Made by a program: the position numbers and the translations under genes. Of a stretch of DNA of 19,000 bases, positions 8,359 to 16,014 are shown in pieces; within the stretch, counting starts at the first letter, position 1; every line of letters begins with the position of its first letter. The notes under the pieces are model-generated. The model was not told where the DNA came from, did no database searches, and saw only the letters and a program-made list of their open reading frames with translations. Source of the stretch: Parvicella sp963922585 (GTDB lineage Bacteria; Bacteroidota; Bacteroidia; Flavobacteriales_D; Parvicellaceae); the NCBI GenBank assembly GCA_963922585.1, contig CAWUIK010000058.1:1-19000 (forward strand), in the 5' to 3' direction.

Positions 8359-9216
8359 TTGAAATACTTTTACTACATATTGGCTTTTGCTGGAGGAATT
8401 CTTTTCTTCACCAGTTGTGAAGATACTACATCCGAAGATAATAAAGTTGTGGTAGCAAAAGTCAATGATACAGAATTGTATAGACATGAAGTTTTATCTA
8501 ATCTTCCTGAGGGTTTAACAAAAGAAGATAGTTTATCTTTTGTCGACAACTATATTGATCAATGGATTCAAGAGCAAGTGATATATCAAAAAGCAATAGA
8601 AATTCTTCCAGAAGAAGCTAAAGATGTTGATTTACAATTGGAAAAATACAGAAGATCACTTCTAATTTACACCTATGAACAATATTATATTCAAGATAGA
8701 TTAGACACCAATGTTACAGATCTTGAAATTGAGACTTTCTACAATGAACATATAGAAGATTTTACCCTTAGAGATTACATTGTAAAAGTAATCTATGCCA
8801 GATATACTGACATCACTCCAGATTTAGACAAAGTAAAAAATTGGTACAAACTCTACAAAGAAGATGATTGGATTAATTTACAATCTCATGCCAATCTTTA
8901 CAGCGTTGGATTTTATAACGATACAACTAATTGGATGTTTTTTGATGATGTACTCAAAGAAATCCCATTGACAGATATAAATAAGTCCTCATTTATACGA
9001 AACAAGAAGAATATTACGTTTGAAGAAAATGGAATGGTTTATTTCTTGAATGTTTTGGATGCAAAACTAAAAGACGAAACCTCCCCTATTGAATTTGAAA
9101 AAGATAGAATTAAAGGAATTCTTTTGAATATTAGAATGAATGAGTTAAGAAAACAACTCAAAACTGAATTATACAACGATGCTCAAAAAGCTCAAAATAT
9201 TAAAATCTATAAATGA
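8359..9216 (+). CDS. SurA-like lipoprotein with a decayed PPIase domain
   Basis: A 285-residue product, probably an outer- or inner-membrane lipoprotein. The start is TTG. There is no in-frame ATG nearby, and only this start gives the signal peptide that ends in FFTSC, with the lipid-carrying Cys at 20. Residues 30-110 resemble a SurA/PPIase N-terminal chaperone region (VVAKVNDTELYRHEVL, then IDQWIQEQVIYQKA). Where the parvulin domain should begin there is only a trace (LRDYIVKVIYARY), and the Gly-rich GDLG and FGYHL motifs of its neighbours are missing. Isomerase activity is thus unlikely; a pure chaperone or scaffold role is inferred. It is tightly packed between two PPIase genes and its stop overlaps the surA start as ATGA. 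Confidence 0.8.
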   Translation: MKYFYYILAFAGGILFFTSCEDTTSEDNKVVVAKVNDTELYRHEVLSNLPEGLTKEDSLSFVDNYIDQWIQEQVIYQKAIEILPEEAKDVDLQLEKYRRSLLIYTYEQYYIQDRLDTNVTDLEIETFYNEHIEDFTLRDYIVKVIYARYTDITPDLDKVKNWYKLYKEDDWINLQSHANLYSVGFYNDTTNWMFFDDVLKEIPLTDINKSSFIRNKKNITFEENGMVYFLNVLDAKLKDETSPIEFEKDRIKGILLNIRMNELRKQLKTELYNDAQKAQNIKIYK

Positions 9217-10559
9217 TTAAAAAAACATTCATAACATTAACACTAGTTATTTTACATCTTTTTGCATTTAGTCAAAATAACAAAATAGTGGATAGAGTAA
9301 TTGCTGTTGTGGGAGATAACCCAATATTGCTTTCTGATGTAGAGGAACAAAAACTACAAGCCTACCAACAAGGATTAGATCCCAATGAATATGAATGTGA
9401 TATTCTTGAAGAGTTAATGCTTGAAAAATTATTGTTGCATCAAGCTGAAATTGATAGTGTAGAAATCCCAGAGGGACAGGTTAACGCTGAATTGGACCAA
9501 AGAATTCAGTATTTTGCCAGTCAAATGCCCAATGGAGTGGAAGATTTAGTAAAATTTTATGAAAAATCTATCCAAGAAATAAAAGATGAATTCTATACCC
9601 AAATTGAGAACAGAATGAAAACACAAGAAGTACAATCAGGCATTACTTCTGATGTTCGAGTATCTCCCAAGGAAGTTAAGGCATTTTACAAATCATTTCC
9701 AGAAGATAGTGTTCCTTTGGTGGGGAGTAAAATAGAAATCGCTCAAATTATCATGAATCCTATTATCACGGAAAAGGAAAAAGAAGCTATCAAAAAGGAA
9801 TTAGAGGCTTTGAGAATTAAGATTGTAAATGGTGATTTATCTTTTGAAGCGGCCGCAAAATTCAATTCATGTGATAAAGGATCTGCTGAAAAAAACGGAG
9901 ACTTTGGTTGGGTAGGTAGAGGTCAGTTTGTGCCTGAATTCGAAGCCATGGCATATATGACACCAATAGACTCAGTTTCTCCTGTATTCGAATCACAATA
10001 TGGATTTCATATCTTGAGAATCGAAAAAAGAAGAGGTGAACAATTTTACGGAAGACATATTTTATTGTGTACCAAGCCTAGTTTTGAGCAGTTGACTATT
10101 ACCAAAAAACGATTAGATAGTGTTAGAACAGAAATTAATGCTGGAAACTTAGATTGGGAAACAGCAGTTGAAATGTTCTCAGACGATGATTTTACAAAAG
10201 CAACAAAAGGAATCGTTTATAACCAAAATTCTGGAACCTCATTAATCTCCATGGAGGAATTAGACCCTGTAACATTTCAACAAATTGAAAATTTAAAAGT
10301 AAATGAGTTGTCAAAGCCCTTTTTATTTGAAACGTATGACGGACAGTCGTATAAACTGGTTAAACTCAACAAAAGAACACCTCCACATAAGGCAAATCTA
10401 GACGATGATTACCAAATGATTCAAAAATTTGCATTGGCTGACAATCAAAATAAAACATTAACAAAATGGGTAAATACCAAACTAATTGATGTTTATATTC
10501 GACTTGATGAAGAATACCAAGGGTGCGATTTTAGATTTGATTGGCTTAAGAAAAATTAA
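9213..10559 (+). CDS. surA: SurA periplasmic chaperone / peptidyl-prolyl isomerase
   Basis: Escorts unfolded outer-membrane proteins across the periplasm to the BAM complex. The 448 residues compare well with SurA proteins. A signal peptide (about 1-20, cleavage before Gln21) leads into the SurA signature VDRVIAVVGDNPILLSDVE (26-44). The N-terminal helical chaperone domain runs to about 165. The first parvulin domain (about 172-272) is intact, with NGDFGWVGRGQF and YGFHILRI. The second (about 276-388) starts normally with YGRHILLC but is more divergent and lacks a clear GDLGW. A C-terminal helix follows. Translation is probably coupled to the upstream lipoprotein gene through the ATGA overlap. 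A GNAT gene follows after 11 bases. Confidence 0.92.
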   Translation: MIKKTFITLTLVILHLFAFSQNNKIVDRVIAVVGDNPILLSDVEEQKLQAYQQGLDPNEYECDILEELMLEKLLLHQAEIDSVEIPEGQVNAELDQRIQYFASQMPNGVEDLVKFYEKSIQEIKDEFYTQIENRMKTQEVQSGITSDVRVSPKEVKAFYKSFPEDSVPLVGSKIEIAQIIMNPIITEKEKEAIKKELEALRIKIVNGDLSFEAAAKFNSCDKGSAEKNGDFGWVGRGQFVPEFEAMAYMTPIDSVSPVFESQYGFHILRIEKRRGEQFYGRHILLCTKPSFEQLTITKKRLDSVRTEINAGNLDWETAVEMFSDDDFTKATKGIVYNQNSGTSLISMEELDPVTFQQIENLKVNELSKPFLFETYDGQSYKLVKLNKRTPPHKANLDDDYQMIQKFALADNQNKTLTKWVNTKLIDVYIRLDEEYQGCDFRFDWLKKN

Positions 10560-10570
10560 TCTTACCTTTC

Positions 10571-11074
10571 ATGGATATTAAGATTAGATTCGCTGAATTT
10601 TCTGATATAGAAGCTATCAGATCCATTTTAAATCATGAAATTGAAAACGGAACCGCAGTATATCACTATGAAAAAAAATCATTCTCTGAAATGGAAGAAT
10701 GGTTTGAAGATAAAAAGCGTTTTAATTTTCCTATTTATGTGGCAGAAATAGACCAAGAGTTTATTGGGTATGCTACTTATGGCACCTTTAGACCTCACAA
10801 AGGTTTTCAATATACTGTAGAACATTCTATTTACCTCTCCCCTAATTCAGTGGGCCATGGAATTGGCCAAAAACTTATGAGAGTATTAATTGAGCATGCA
10901 AAACAACAAAACTTTCACATCATGTTAGCTTTTGTTGATGCAAGTAATAATGCTAGTTGTCAATTTCATCATAAACTTGGATTCAAAGAAGTAGGAATAC
11001 TAAAAGAAGTAGGAAATAAATTCAACACATGGTTGGATATTAAAATATTAGAGTTAAAGTTAAATGATAATTAA
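10571..11074 (+). CDS. GNAT N-acetyltransferase, phosphinothricin/methionine-sulfoximine acetyltransferase-like
   Basis: Acetyl-CoA-dependent N-acetyltransferase of 167 residues, cytoplasmic. The start IKIRFAEFSDIEAIRSILN and the segment GTAVYHYEKKSFSEMEEWF are typical of the phosphinothricin acetyltransferase/MnaT branch, whose members acetylate toxic glutamate or methionine analogues. The acetyl-CoA-binding motif A is SVGHGIGQKLM (about 94-104). The C-terminal strand and loop FVDASNNASCQFHHKLGFKEVG is also standard. It begins 11 bases after the surA stop with no promoter box, so it is probably the last gene of that transcript. The true substrate cannot be read from sequence. It converges on the minus-strand ChaN-like gene with an 11-base gap. 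Confidence 0.88.
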   Translation: MDIKIRFAEFSDIEAIRSILNHEIENGTAVYHYEKKSFSEMEEWFEDKKRFNFPIYVAEIDQEFIGYATYGTFRPHKGFQYTVEHSIYLSPNSVGHGIGQKLMRVLIEHAKQQNFHIMLAFVDASNNASCQFHHKLGFKEVGILKEVGNKFNTWLDIKILELKLNDN

Positions 11075-11077
11075 CTT
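11057..11077. terminator. AT-rich inverted repeat between convergent genes; possible weak bidirectional terminator
   Basis: AAGTTAA (11057-11063) and TTAACTT (11071-11077) are perfect complements around a seven-base loop. The repeat spans the GNAT stop codon and lies nine bases beyond the stop of the opposing gene. Stability would be low, since there is only one G-C pair. Confidence 0.3.
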
Positions 11078-11085
11078 GTTAAAAT

Positions 11086-11949
11086 CTAATAACTAGTAGT
11101 TAAATCACTATCCACAACTATAATAAAGTCTGCTATTCCAAAATATTCATCTTCGAGTTTTTCAATATTCTCTTGAACTACTACAGAAATATTCATGATT
11201 TTCAAATCGGGTTGGTACCTCTTTAAATACCATATTATTCCTTCTTTATTATCAGAATGAAATGAACCGTTTATATGATAAAATACTTCGTTTGCATCTA
11301 TTTTAAGATTTTGAGCAATAAAATAGGCCATTGTAGCATCTTTAATGGCCTGTGCTTTTGGAAAATTATCACCACCATGTCCTCCAGGCATCATTTCCAT
11401 CATCTTAGCATAACATCCCACTGTGATATCAAAATCAATTGGTAAAGGTGCTATCCATTTTTTATCTTCAACAGGCAAAGAATCCAAAGATTCAATCCCT
11501 TTTTTAAATACTTGAGAAGCATACTTCCTTGGAATATTGGTAGCAATAAAAGCACTATTGGAAGAAGTCGCCAAATCCACTAAGGGTAAATAATCAGTAC
11601 TAAAATTCGACCAAATACCCGCCAATGAATCACATGCATCTATATTGATTTCCCCTTTCATAAAAGCATCTAAATAAACTTGGTCATTAGACTCAAACAT
11701 TTCCGCACCAAAAGTTACCTTCTTTTCTTCCAAAAGAAATTTTGCCATTTCTACTTCCATCCAATGAGCAATCGGATTGTTGTGTAGTTCTCCAAAAAAC
11801 ACCACATCTTGGTTTAGAGAAGTTTTAGACATTTTTGCAAAAGATGATTTTTTTCCTTTTGCATCATAAACTTTAAAAACATTTTCTTGCCCAAAAACCT
11901 GAACTGTGAAAAAACACAAAAGCAATAGTAAATATAAACGTTGGAACAT
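11086..11949 (-). CDS. ChaN-like secreted protein (Cofac_haem_bdg / TIKI-related fold)
   Basis: A 287-residue exported protein of the ChaN family, whose characterised member in Campylobacter binds haem; family members are usually small envelope proteins. A signal peptide spans about 1-20, with cleavage likely between Gly20 and Gln21. The diagnostic segments are VVFFGELHNNPIAHWMEVEM (about 49-68), FGAEMFESNDQ (80-90), FIATNIPRKYASQV and FYHINGSFHSDNK. A His/Met-rich stretch (KMMEMMPGGHGGDNF) occurs mid-protein. Unlike lipoprotein ChaN proteins there is no Cys at a lipobox, so the product is predicted to be soluble in the periplasm or secreted. Haem binding is inferred from the family only; no haem uptake genes are next to it. 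It has its own -7 box and is convergent with the GNAT gene. Confidence 0.83.
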   Translation of the reverse strand: MFQRLYLLLLLCFFTVQVFGQENVFKVYDAKGKKSSFAKMSKTSLNQDVVFFGELHNNPIAHWMEVEMAKFLLEEKKVTFGAEMFESNDQVYLDAFMKGEINIDACDSLAGIWSNFSTDYLPLVDLATSSNSAFIATNIPRKYASQVFKKGIESLDSLPVEDKKWIAPLPIDFDITVGCYAKMMEMMPGGHGGDNFPKAQAIKDATMAYFIAQNLKIDANEVFYHINGSFHSDNKEGIIWYLKRYQPDLKIMNISVVVQENIEKLEDEYFGIADFIIVVDSDLTTSY

Positions 11950-11967
11950 AATTTTAATTTAGATTCA

Positions 11968-11975
11968 CAAAACTA
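11968..11975 (-). promoter_or_regulatory. Bacteroidota -7 box for the ChaN-like gene
   Basis: Minus-strand TAGTTTTG matches TAnnTTTG and lies 18 bases upstream of the ATG at 11949. A TTG on the minus strand at 11998-12000 is 22 bases away, slightly far for a -33 element. Confidence 0.55.
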
Positions 11976-12040
11976 GTTGTTTTTTCCTTAATTTCATCAA
12001 TCGAAATATAACATAGCATGATTCGTCTCTAAAAAAATTG

Positions 12041-12048
12041 TAATTTAG
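12041..12048 (+). promoter_or_regulatory. Probable -7 box for the small lipoprotein gene
   Basis: TAATTTAG (followed by CA) differs from TAnnTTTG at one base and lies 37 bases before the ATG at 12086. The divergent region 11950-12085 holds this box and the opposing one of the ChaN-like gene; no other feature is visible in it. Confidence 0.4.
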
Positions 12049-12085
12049 CACACCATTCAGTAATTTATGTTTTTTTGATTAAAAA

Positions 12086-12529
12086 ATGCTCAAAACAACA
12101 ACCATATTTTTATATAGTCTGACTTTGTTTTTTATGTTTTCATGCATTGATAGTAAAACAGAAGAAGCAACTTTAAAAACTATTGAAACCCTAAAAAAAC
12201 ATGATTATAGCCAAAATTGGGAAAACTTCAAAGAAGCAGTTCTAACAAGAGATAAGCAAACCGTAATTACTTTTATCTCTAACGAAAATAAAACACTTAA
12301 ATTTGTCGCGGAATTAACTTATGATTACATTTTTGACGATGTATTTATAGACGTGATTTCAAATTACAGTTACCAAAGTTTAAAAGATGATACTTTGAAC
12401 GGAAAACCCTGTAAATCCTTCATGGTTGTGTATTATAAGAATGAAAAAAAAGTAGAGAAAGGAAATTATTTCTATTTTGAAGAAACACCTATTGGACTAA
12501 GAATGATAGAATATATTTCACAAGAATAA
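12086..12529 (+). CDS. Small predicted lipoprotein of unknown function
   Basis: The 147-residue product is not recognised. It starts with a signal peptide whose hydrophobic core ends in FMFSC, putting the lipidated Cys at 20. The mature part is short, charged and of mixed alpha/beta character. It has a helical stretch at about 26-60 and strand-like segments with alternating aromatic residues toward the end (KSFMVVYYKN, GNYFYFEE, GLRMIEYI). This would suit a small beta-sheet periplasmic domain, but no family motif is visible. It lies 42 bases upstream of pgk, which has its own -7 box, so a functional link to glycolysis is not implied. Confidence 0.7.
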   Translation: MLKTTTIFLYSLTLFFMFSCIDSKTEEATLKTIETLKKHDYSQNWENFKEAVLTRDKQTVITFISNENKTLKFVAELTYDYIFDDVFIDVISNYSYQSLKDDTLNGKPCKSFMVVYYKNEKKVEKGNYFYFEETPIGLRMIEYISQE

Positions 12530-12539
12530 GAACATTATA

Positions 12540-12547
12540 TACATTTG
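12540..12547 (+). promoter_or_regulatory. Bacteroidota -7 box for pgk
   Basis: TACATTTG is an exact TAnnTTTG match located 24 bases before the ATG at 12572. It starts 10 bases after the lipoprotein stop codon, so pgk can be expressed independently. The -33 position shows only TTC at 12517-12519. Confidence 0.55.
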
Positions 12548-12571
12548 TAAACAATAAAATTAAAACAACTG

Positions 12572-13762
12572 ATGAAAAACATCCATACTTATGATTTTAG
12601 TGGAAAAAGAGCCTTGATCAGAGTGGATTTTAACGTTCCATTAGATCAAAATCTTAAAGTAACTGACGATACTAGAATTACAGCTGCAGTACCTACTATA
12701 AAAATGATATTAGAAAAAGGTGGAAGTGTGGTTTTGATGTCTCACTTAGGTAGGCCAACCGAAGTTTTCGAAGAGAAATTTTCACTAAAAAACATCGTTG
12801 CTACACTTGAAAAAGCATTGGGTAAAAATGTTCTTTTTGGTGGTGATTGTATCGGAGAAGAAGCCTTCAATCTATCTTCAAACTTAAAGTCTGGTGAGGT
12901 TTTATTGTTGGGAAATTTGAGATTTTACAAAGAAGAAACCAAAGGCGACAAAGCATTCTCTGAAAAACTAGCCCAACATGGAGACGTATATTTAAATGAT
13001 GCATTCGGAACGGCTCATAGAGCGCATGCTTCAACCGCAATCATTGCTGATTATTTCCCAAACGACAAAATGTTCGGATTGTTGATTGAAAAAGAAATTG
13101 AGGCAGTAGACAAAGTATTGAACAGCAACCAAAAACCTCTTACCGCAATAGTTGGAGGCGCAAAAGTTTCTTCAAAAATTACGATTATTGAGCAATTAAT
13201 CAACAAAGTAGATCACTTGATTATTGGAGGCGGAATGGCTTATACATTTATCAAAGCACAAGGTGGAAAAGTTGGAAACTCTTTAGTTGAAGATGATTTT
13301 ATAGCAACAGCAAATAAAATCTTTGAAGTTGCAAAATCCAAAGGTGTTCAGTTGCACTTGCCAATCGATACTTTAGCAGCAACTAGTTTTAGCAACGAAT
13401 CACCCACAAAAGTTTTCAAAATCAATGAAATTGAAGATGGCTGGATGGGATTAGATATTGGAAATGAAAGTAAAAAATCATTTGTTGATGTAATACTTCA
13501 ATCTAAACTTATATTATGGAATGGTCCTATGGGCGTTTTTGAAATGTCGAATTTCCAAGAAGGTACCGTAACGATTGCTAATGCTGTAGCAGAAGCGACA
13601 CAAAAAGGTGCTTTTTCATTAATTGGTGGAGGCGATAGTGTAGCAGCGGTGAACAAATTCAACTTAGCATCAAAAGTAAGCCATGTAAGTACTGGAGGAG
13701 GTGCTATGCTTGAATATTTAGAAGGAATAGATTTACCTGGAATTGCAGCCATCAGAAAATAA
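12572..13762 (+). CDS. pgk: Phosphoglycerate kinase
   Basis: Cytoplasmic glycolytic enzyme that transfers phosphate from 1,3-bisphosphoglycerate to ADP, reversible in gluconeogenesis. At 396 residues it has normal length. The N-terminal substrate domain shows RVDFNVP (17-23), SHLGRP (57-62), NLRFY (115-119) and DAFGTAHRAH (143-152). The nucleotide domain shows GGAKVSSK (195-202), GGGMAYTF (219-226), LWNGPMGVFE and GGGDSVAAV. It ends with STGGGAMLEYLEG and the short C-terminal helix. All expected substrate-binding motifs are present. The phosphoribosyltransferase gene follows after 12 bases, suggesting cotranscription, although the two enzymes share no pathway step. Confidence 0.98.
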   Translation: MKNIHTYDFSGKRALIRVDFNVPLDQNLKVTDDTRITAAVPTIKMILEKGGSVVLMSHLGRPTEVFEEKFSLKNIVATLEKALGKNVLFGGDCIGEEAFNLSSNLKSGEVLLLGNLRFYKEETKGDKAFSEKLAQHGDVYLNDAFGTAHRAHASTAIIADYFPNDKMFGLLIEKEIEAVDKVLNSNQKPLTAIVGGAKVSSKITIIEQLINKVDHLIIGGGMAYTFIKAQGGKVGNSLVEDDFIATANKIFEVAKSKGVQLHLPIDTLAATSFSNESPTKVFKINEIEDGWMGLDIGNESKKSFVDVILQSKLILWNGPMGVFEMSNFQEGTVTIANAVAEATQKGAFSLIGGGDSVAAVNKFNLASKVSHVSTGGGAMLEYLEGIDLPGIAAIRK

Positions 13763-13774
13763 AATTAAATTACT

Positions 13775-14284
13775 ATGAACTCAAGAACATTGATTATCAA
13801 CAGCGAAAAAGTAAACCAAAAAATTACTAGAATTGCCTACGAAATCTTAGAAAACAATTTTAATGAAGAAGAATTAATTCTTGTAGGTATTAGTAAAAGA
13901 GGTTATCAGTTTGCAGAAAAAGTTTTTGAATCTCTTCAACATATAGATTCTAATATCAAAACATCACTTTTCTCTTTAACAATTGATAAAAACAATGTTT
14001 TTGATGCTTCTAAAATTGAATTTTCAGGAGATTTGAACCTACTCACAAACAAAACAGTCATTGTAATAGACGATGTTTTGAATTCTGGAAAAACTTTAAT
14101 GTATGCAGTAAGACATATATTGGGAACGAATATCAAAAAATTAAATACGGTAGTACTAGTGGATAGAAGACACAGAAACTTCCCTATCAGAGCTGATTTT
14201 GCAGGACTCACATTGAGTACAACGCTCAAAGAACATATCAGCGTGACTTTCGAAGGAAATAAAATCGAAGTTTATCTAGATTAA
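13775..14284 (+). CDS. PyrR-like phosphoribosyltransferase
   Basis: Type I phosphoribosyltransferase fold, 169 residues, cytoplasmic. The PRPP-binding motif VIVIDDVLNSGKT is at 95-107. The C-terminal block VVLVDRRHRNFPIRADFAG (126-144) is the hallmark of PyrR, the uracil phosphoribosyltransferase that in Firmicutes also controls pyr mRNA attenuation. The N-terminal ILVGISKRGYQFAE (35-48) fits PyrR too, where IxTRG is common, but here it reads SKRG. Whether it binds RNA in this organism is unknown; no pyr genes or attenuator are in the window. A general purine/pyrimidine salvage role is an alternative. It sits 12 bases after pgk and 8 bases before the TTG start of the membrane protein, so the three probably form one transcript. 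Confidence 0.83.
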   Translation: MNSRTLIINSEKVNQKITRIAYEILENNFNEEELILVGISKRGYQFAEKVFESLQHIDSNIKTSLFSLTIDKNNVFDASKIEFSGDLNLLTNKTVIVIDDVLNSGKTLMYAVRHILGTNIKKLNTVVLVDRRHRNFPIRADFAGLTLSTTLKEHISVTFEGNKIEVYLD

Positions 14285-14292
14285 TTCTTAAT

Positions 14293-15918
14293 TTGTCTCA
14301 ATCATATTCCATAACCAAGGATTTTAAATCTCAATTGCTGCATTACAGTAAAGCGATACTCCCCTATTTTACTGGACTTTTTATTGTTGTATATTTCTTC
14401 GCTTTGAATGTTACCTCTCATAAGATGGAATTCTTTCCAGGAGATATGGGAGATGGTAGATTCAACAATTATTTACTCGAACACAGTCATAAATTTATCA
14501 CTGGTGCAGAACCTTCATTGTGGAATGCTCCGTTTATGTTTCCAGAAAAAGATGTAATCACCTATTCTGACAATTTAGTTGGATCGGTTCCATTTTATAG
14601 TATTTTCAGGGTAGCGGGATACGATAGAGAAACCTCATATCAGCTGTGGTTTATCATGATGTATGCACTTAATTTTAGTTGTGCTTATGCGTTTTTGAAT
14701 TGGTGCTTCAAAAATAGATATGCTGCAGTATTAGGAGCATTGATATTTGCTGTTTCAATTGCGTTACAATCTCAAATGACACATGCGCAAACATTTCCAA
14801 GATACGCTGTACCACTAGCCATATGGATGTCTTTTTTGTTTTTCAAGCACTTCAATCCAAGGTATTTCTTTTTGGCGATTTTCTTTGTTGTATATCAGTT
14901 TTATTGCGGTATTTACTTAGGATTTTTTCTCTTTATTCCCGTTGGCATTTTATTAGCCAGTATTTTTATTGTGCATCGAAAAAAATTAATTACCCAAATC
15001 AAAGATAAAAAATGGTTGTTATCCATGATAGGTGCTTTGGTTTTGAACGTTATACTCATTGCTCCATTAATGCTTCCATATTTAGAACGCGCTAAAGCAA
15101 CTTCTATGAATCAATATGAAAATATTGTATCTTCAATTCCAACTGTTCGATCTTTTTTATACAGTCAAAATGGAAGTGCTTTATGGGATAGTCTGAGCGA
15201 TGTTGGTAGAGACTATACAGCATTTTGGGATCATCAAATATTTGTGGGAGGAACAGGATTTTTGTCGTTTATTTTTCTATCAATTATTGGTATAATTTGG
15301 CTAACCGTTAAAAAACCAAGCCTTAAAGTAAAACTCACAAAGATTCAACTTATTTTTCTGATTACATGTTGGTTAACATTTATATTATTTATTAGGTTTC
15401 AAGGCTTTTCACTGTATCAGGTAGTATTTAAAATACCTGGATTTGCCTCATTACGTTCCTTAACAAGGGTCATCAATATTGAACTCATTTTCTTTGCATT
15501 CAGTGCTTCTTTTGCTGCGTTTTTGATATTCAAAAGATTTGCAAAATATCAGCTATTAATATTTGTAGGTTTACTGGCGTTGGTAGTTTTGGACAATTAC
15601 TTTTATGAAGGAAAATCTTATAGAATGGAAAAAGCATACTCTCAAAATAGAATTGAAACACTCACTGAAAAAATGAAATTCATTCCAGTAGGTTCGGTAA
15701 TCAGTTATGAACCTGATACACTTATCAACAATGTTATCGATTATCAAATTGATGGGATGTTGGCTGCTCAATCGATGGGAATGAAATCTTTAAACGGATA
15801 CAGTGCCACTGCTCCTAATGGCTTCTCTGCTTATTGGAACAATCCTAATGAGGAAACTAGAAAAATCTGGCTAAAAGAGAAAAATATGGACACTTTAGAA
15901 CTATTTGTAATCAAATAA
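14293..15918 (+). CDS. Polytopic membrane protein resembling GT-C glycosyltransferases
   Basis: The 541-residue inner-membrane protein has about eleven hydrophobic segments, starting at 22-40. A large first outside loop (about 41-115) contains acidic residues in PGDMGDGRFNNYLLEHS and the stretch SLWNAPFMFPEKDVITYSDN. In GT-C enzymes the catalytic acid lies in this first loop, and they use polyprenyl-phosphate sugars. A short outside C-terminal region (about 450-541) follows the last membrane segment, with MLAAQSMGMKSLNGYSA. The start is TTG, eight bases after the upstream stop. The first ATG (Met45) would remove the first membrane helix, so TTG is preferred. Function is inferred from topology only: possibly sugar transfer to lipid, glycan or protein at the cell surface. 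It is known to me only as an uncharacterised conserved type. Confidence 0.72.
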   Translation: MSQSYSITKDFKSQLLHYSKAILPYFTGLFIVVYFFALNVTSHKMEFFPGDMGDGRFNNYLLEHSHKFITGAEPSLWNAPFMFPEKDVITYSDNLVGSVPFYSIFRVAGYDRETSYQLWFIMMYALNFSCAYAFLNWCFKNRYAAVLGALIFAVSIALQSQMTHAQTFPRYAVPLAIWMSFLFFKHFNPRYFFLAIFFVVYQFYCGIYLGFFLFIPVGILLASIFIVHRKKLITQIKDKKWLLSMIGALVLNVILIAPLMLPYLERAKATSMNQYENIVSSIPTVRSFLYSQNGSALWDSLSDVGRDYTAFWDHQIFVGGTGFLSFIFLSIIGIIWLTVKKPSLKVKLTKIQLIFLITCWLTFILFIRFQGFSLYQVVFKIPGFASLRSLTRVINIELIFFAFSASFAAFLIFKRFAKYQLLIFVGLLALVVLDNYFYEGKSYRMEKAYSQNRIETLTEKMKFIPVGSVISYEPDTLINNVIDYQIDGMLAAQSMGMKSLNGYSATAPNGFSAYWNNPNEETRKIWLKEKNMDTLELFVIK

Positions 15919-15983
15919 AGATATTACTTTTTAAATTCCACTTTTAATTGACAAAAAATATAACTCAAAAAAATATTTAAGAT

Positions 15984-15991
15984 TATATTTG
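15984..15991 (+). promoter_or_regulatory. Bacteroidota -7 box for efp
   Basis: TATATTTG followed by C is an ideal TAnnTTTG box, 23 bases before the ATG at 16015. No TTG is present at -33. It lies in the 96-base gap after the membrane protein gene, which shows no convincing terminator. Confidence 0.6.
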
Positions 15992-16014
15992 CAAACTAAC
16001 AATATAAAATAAAC

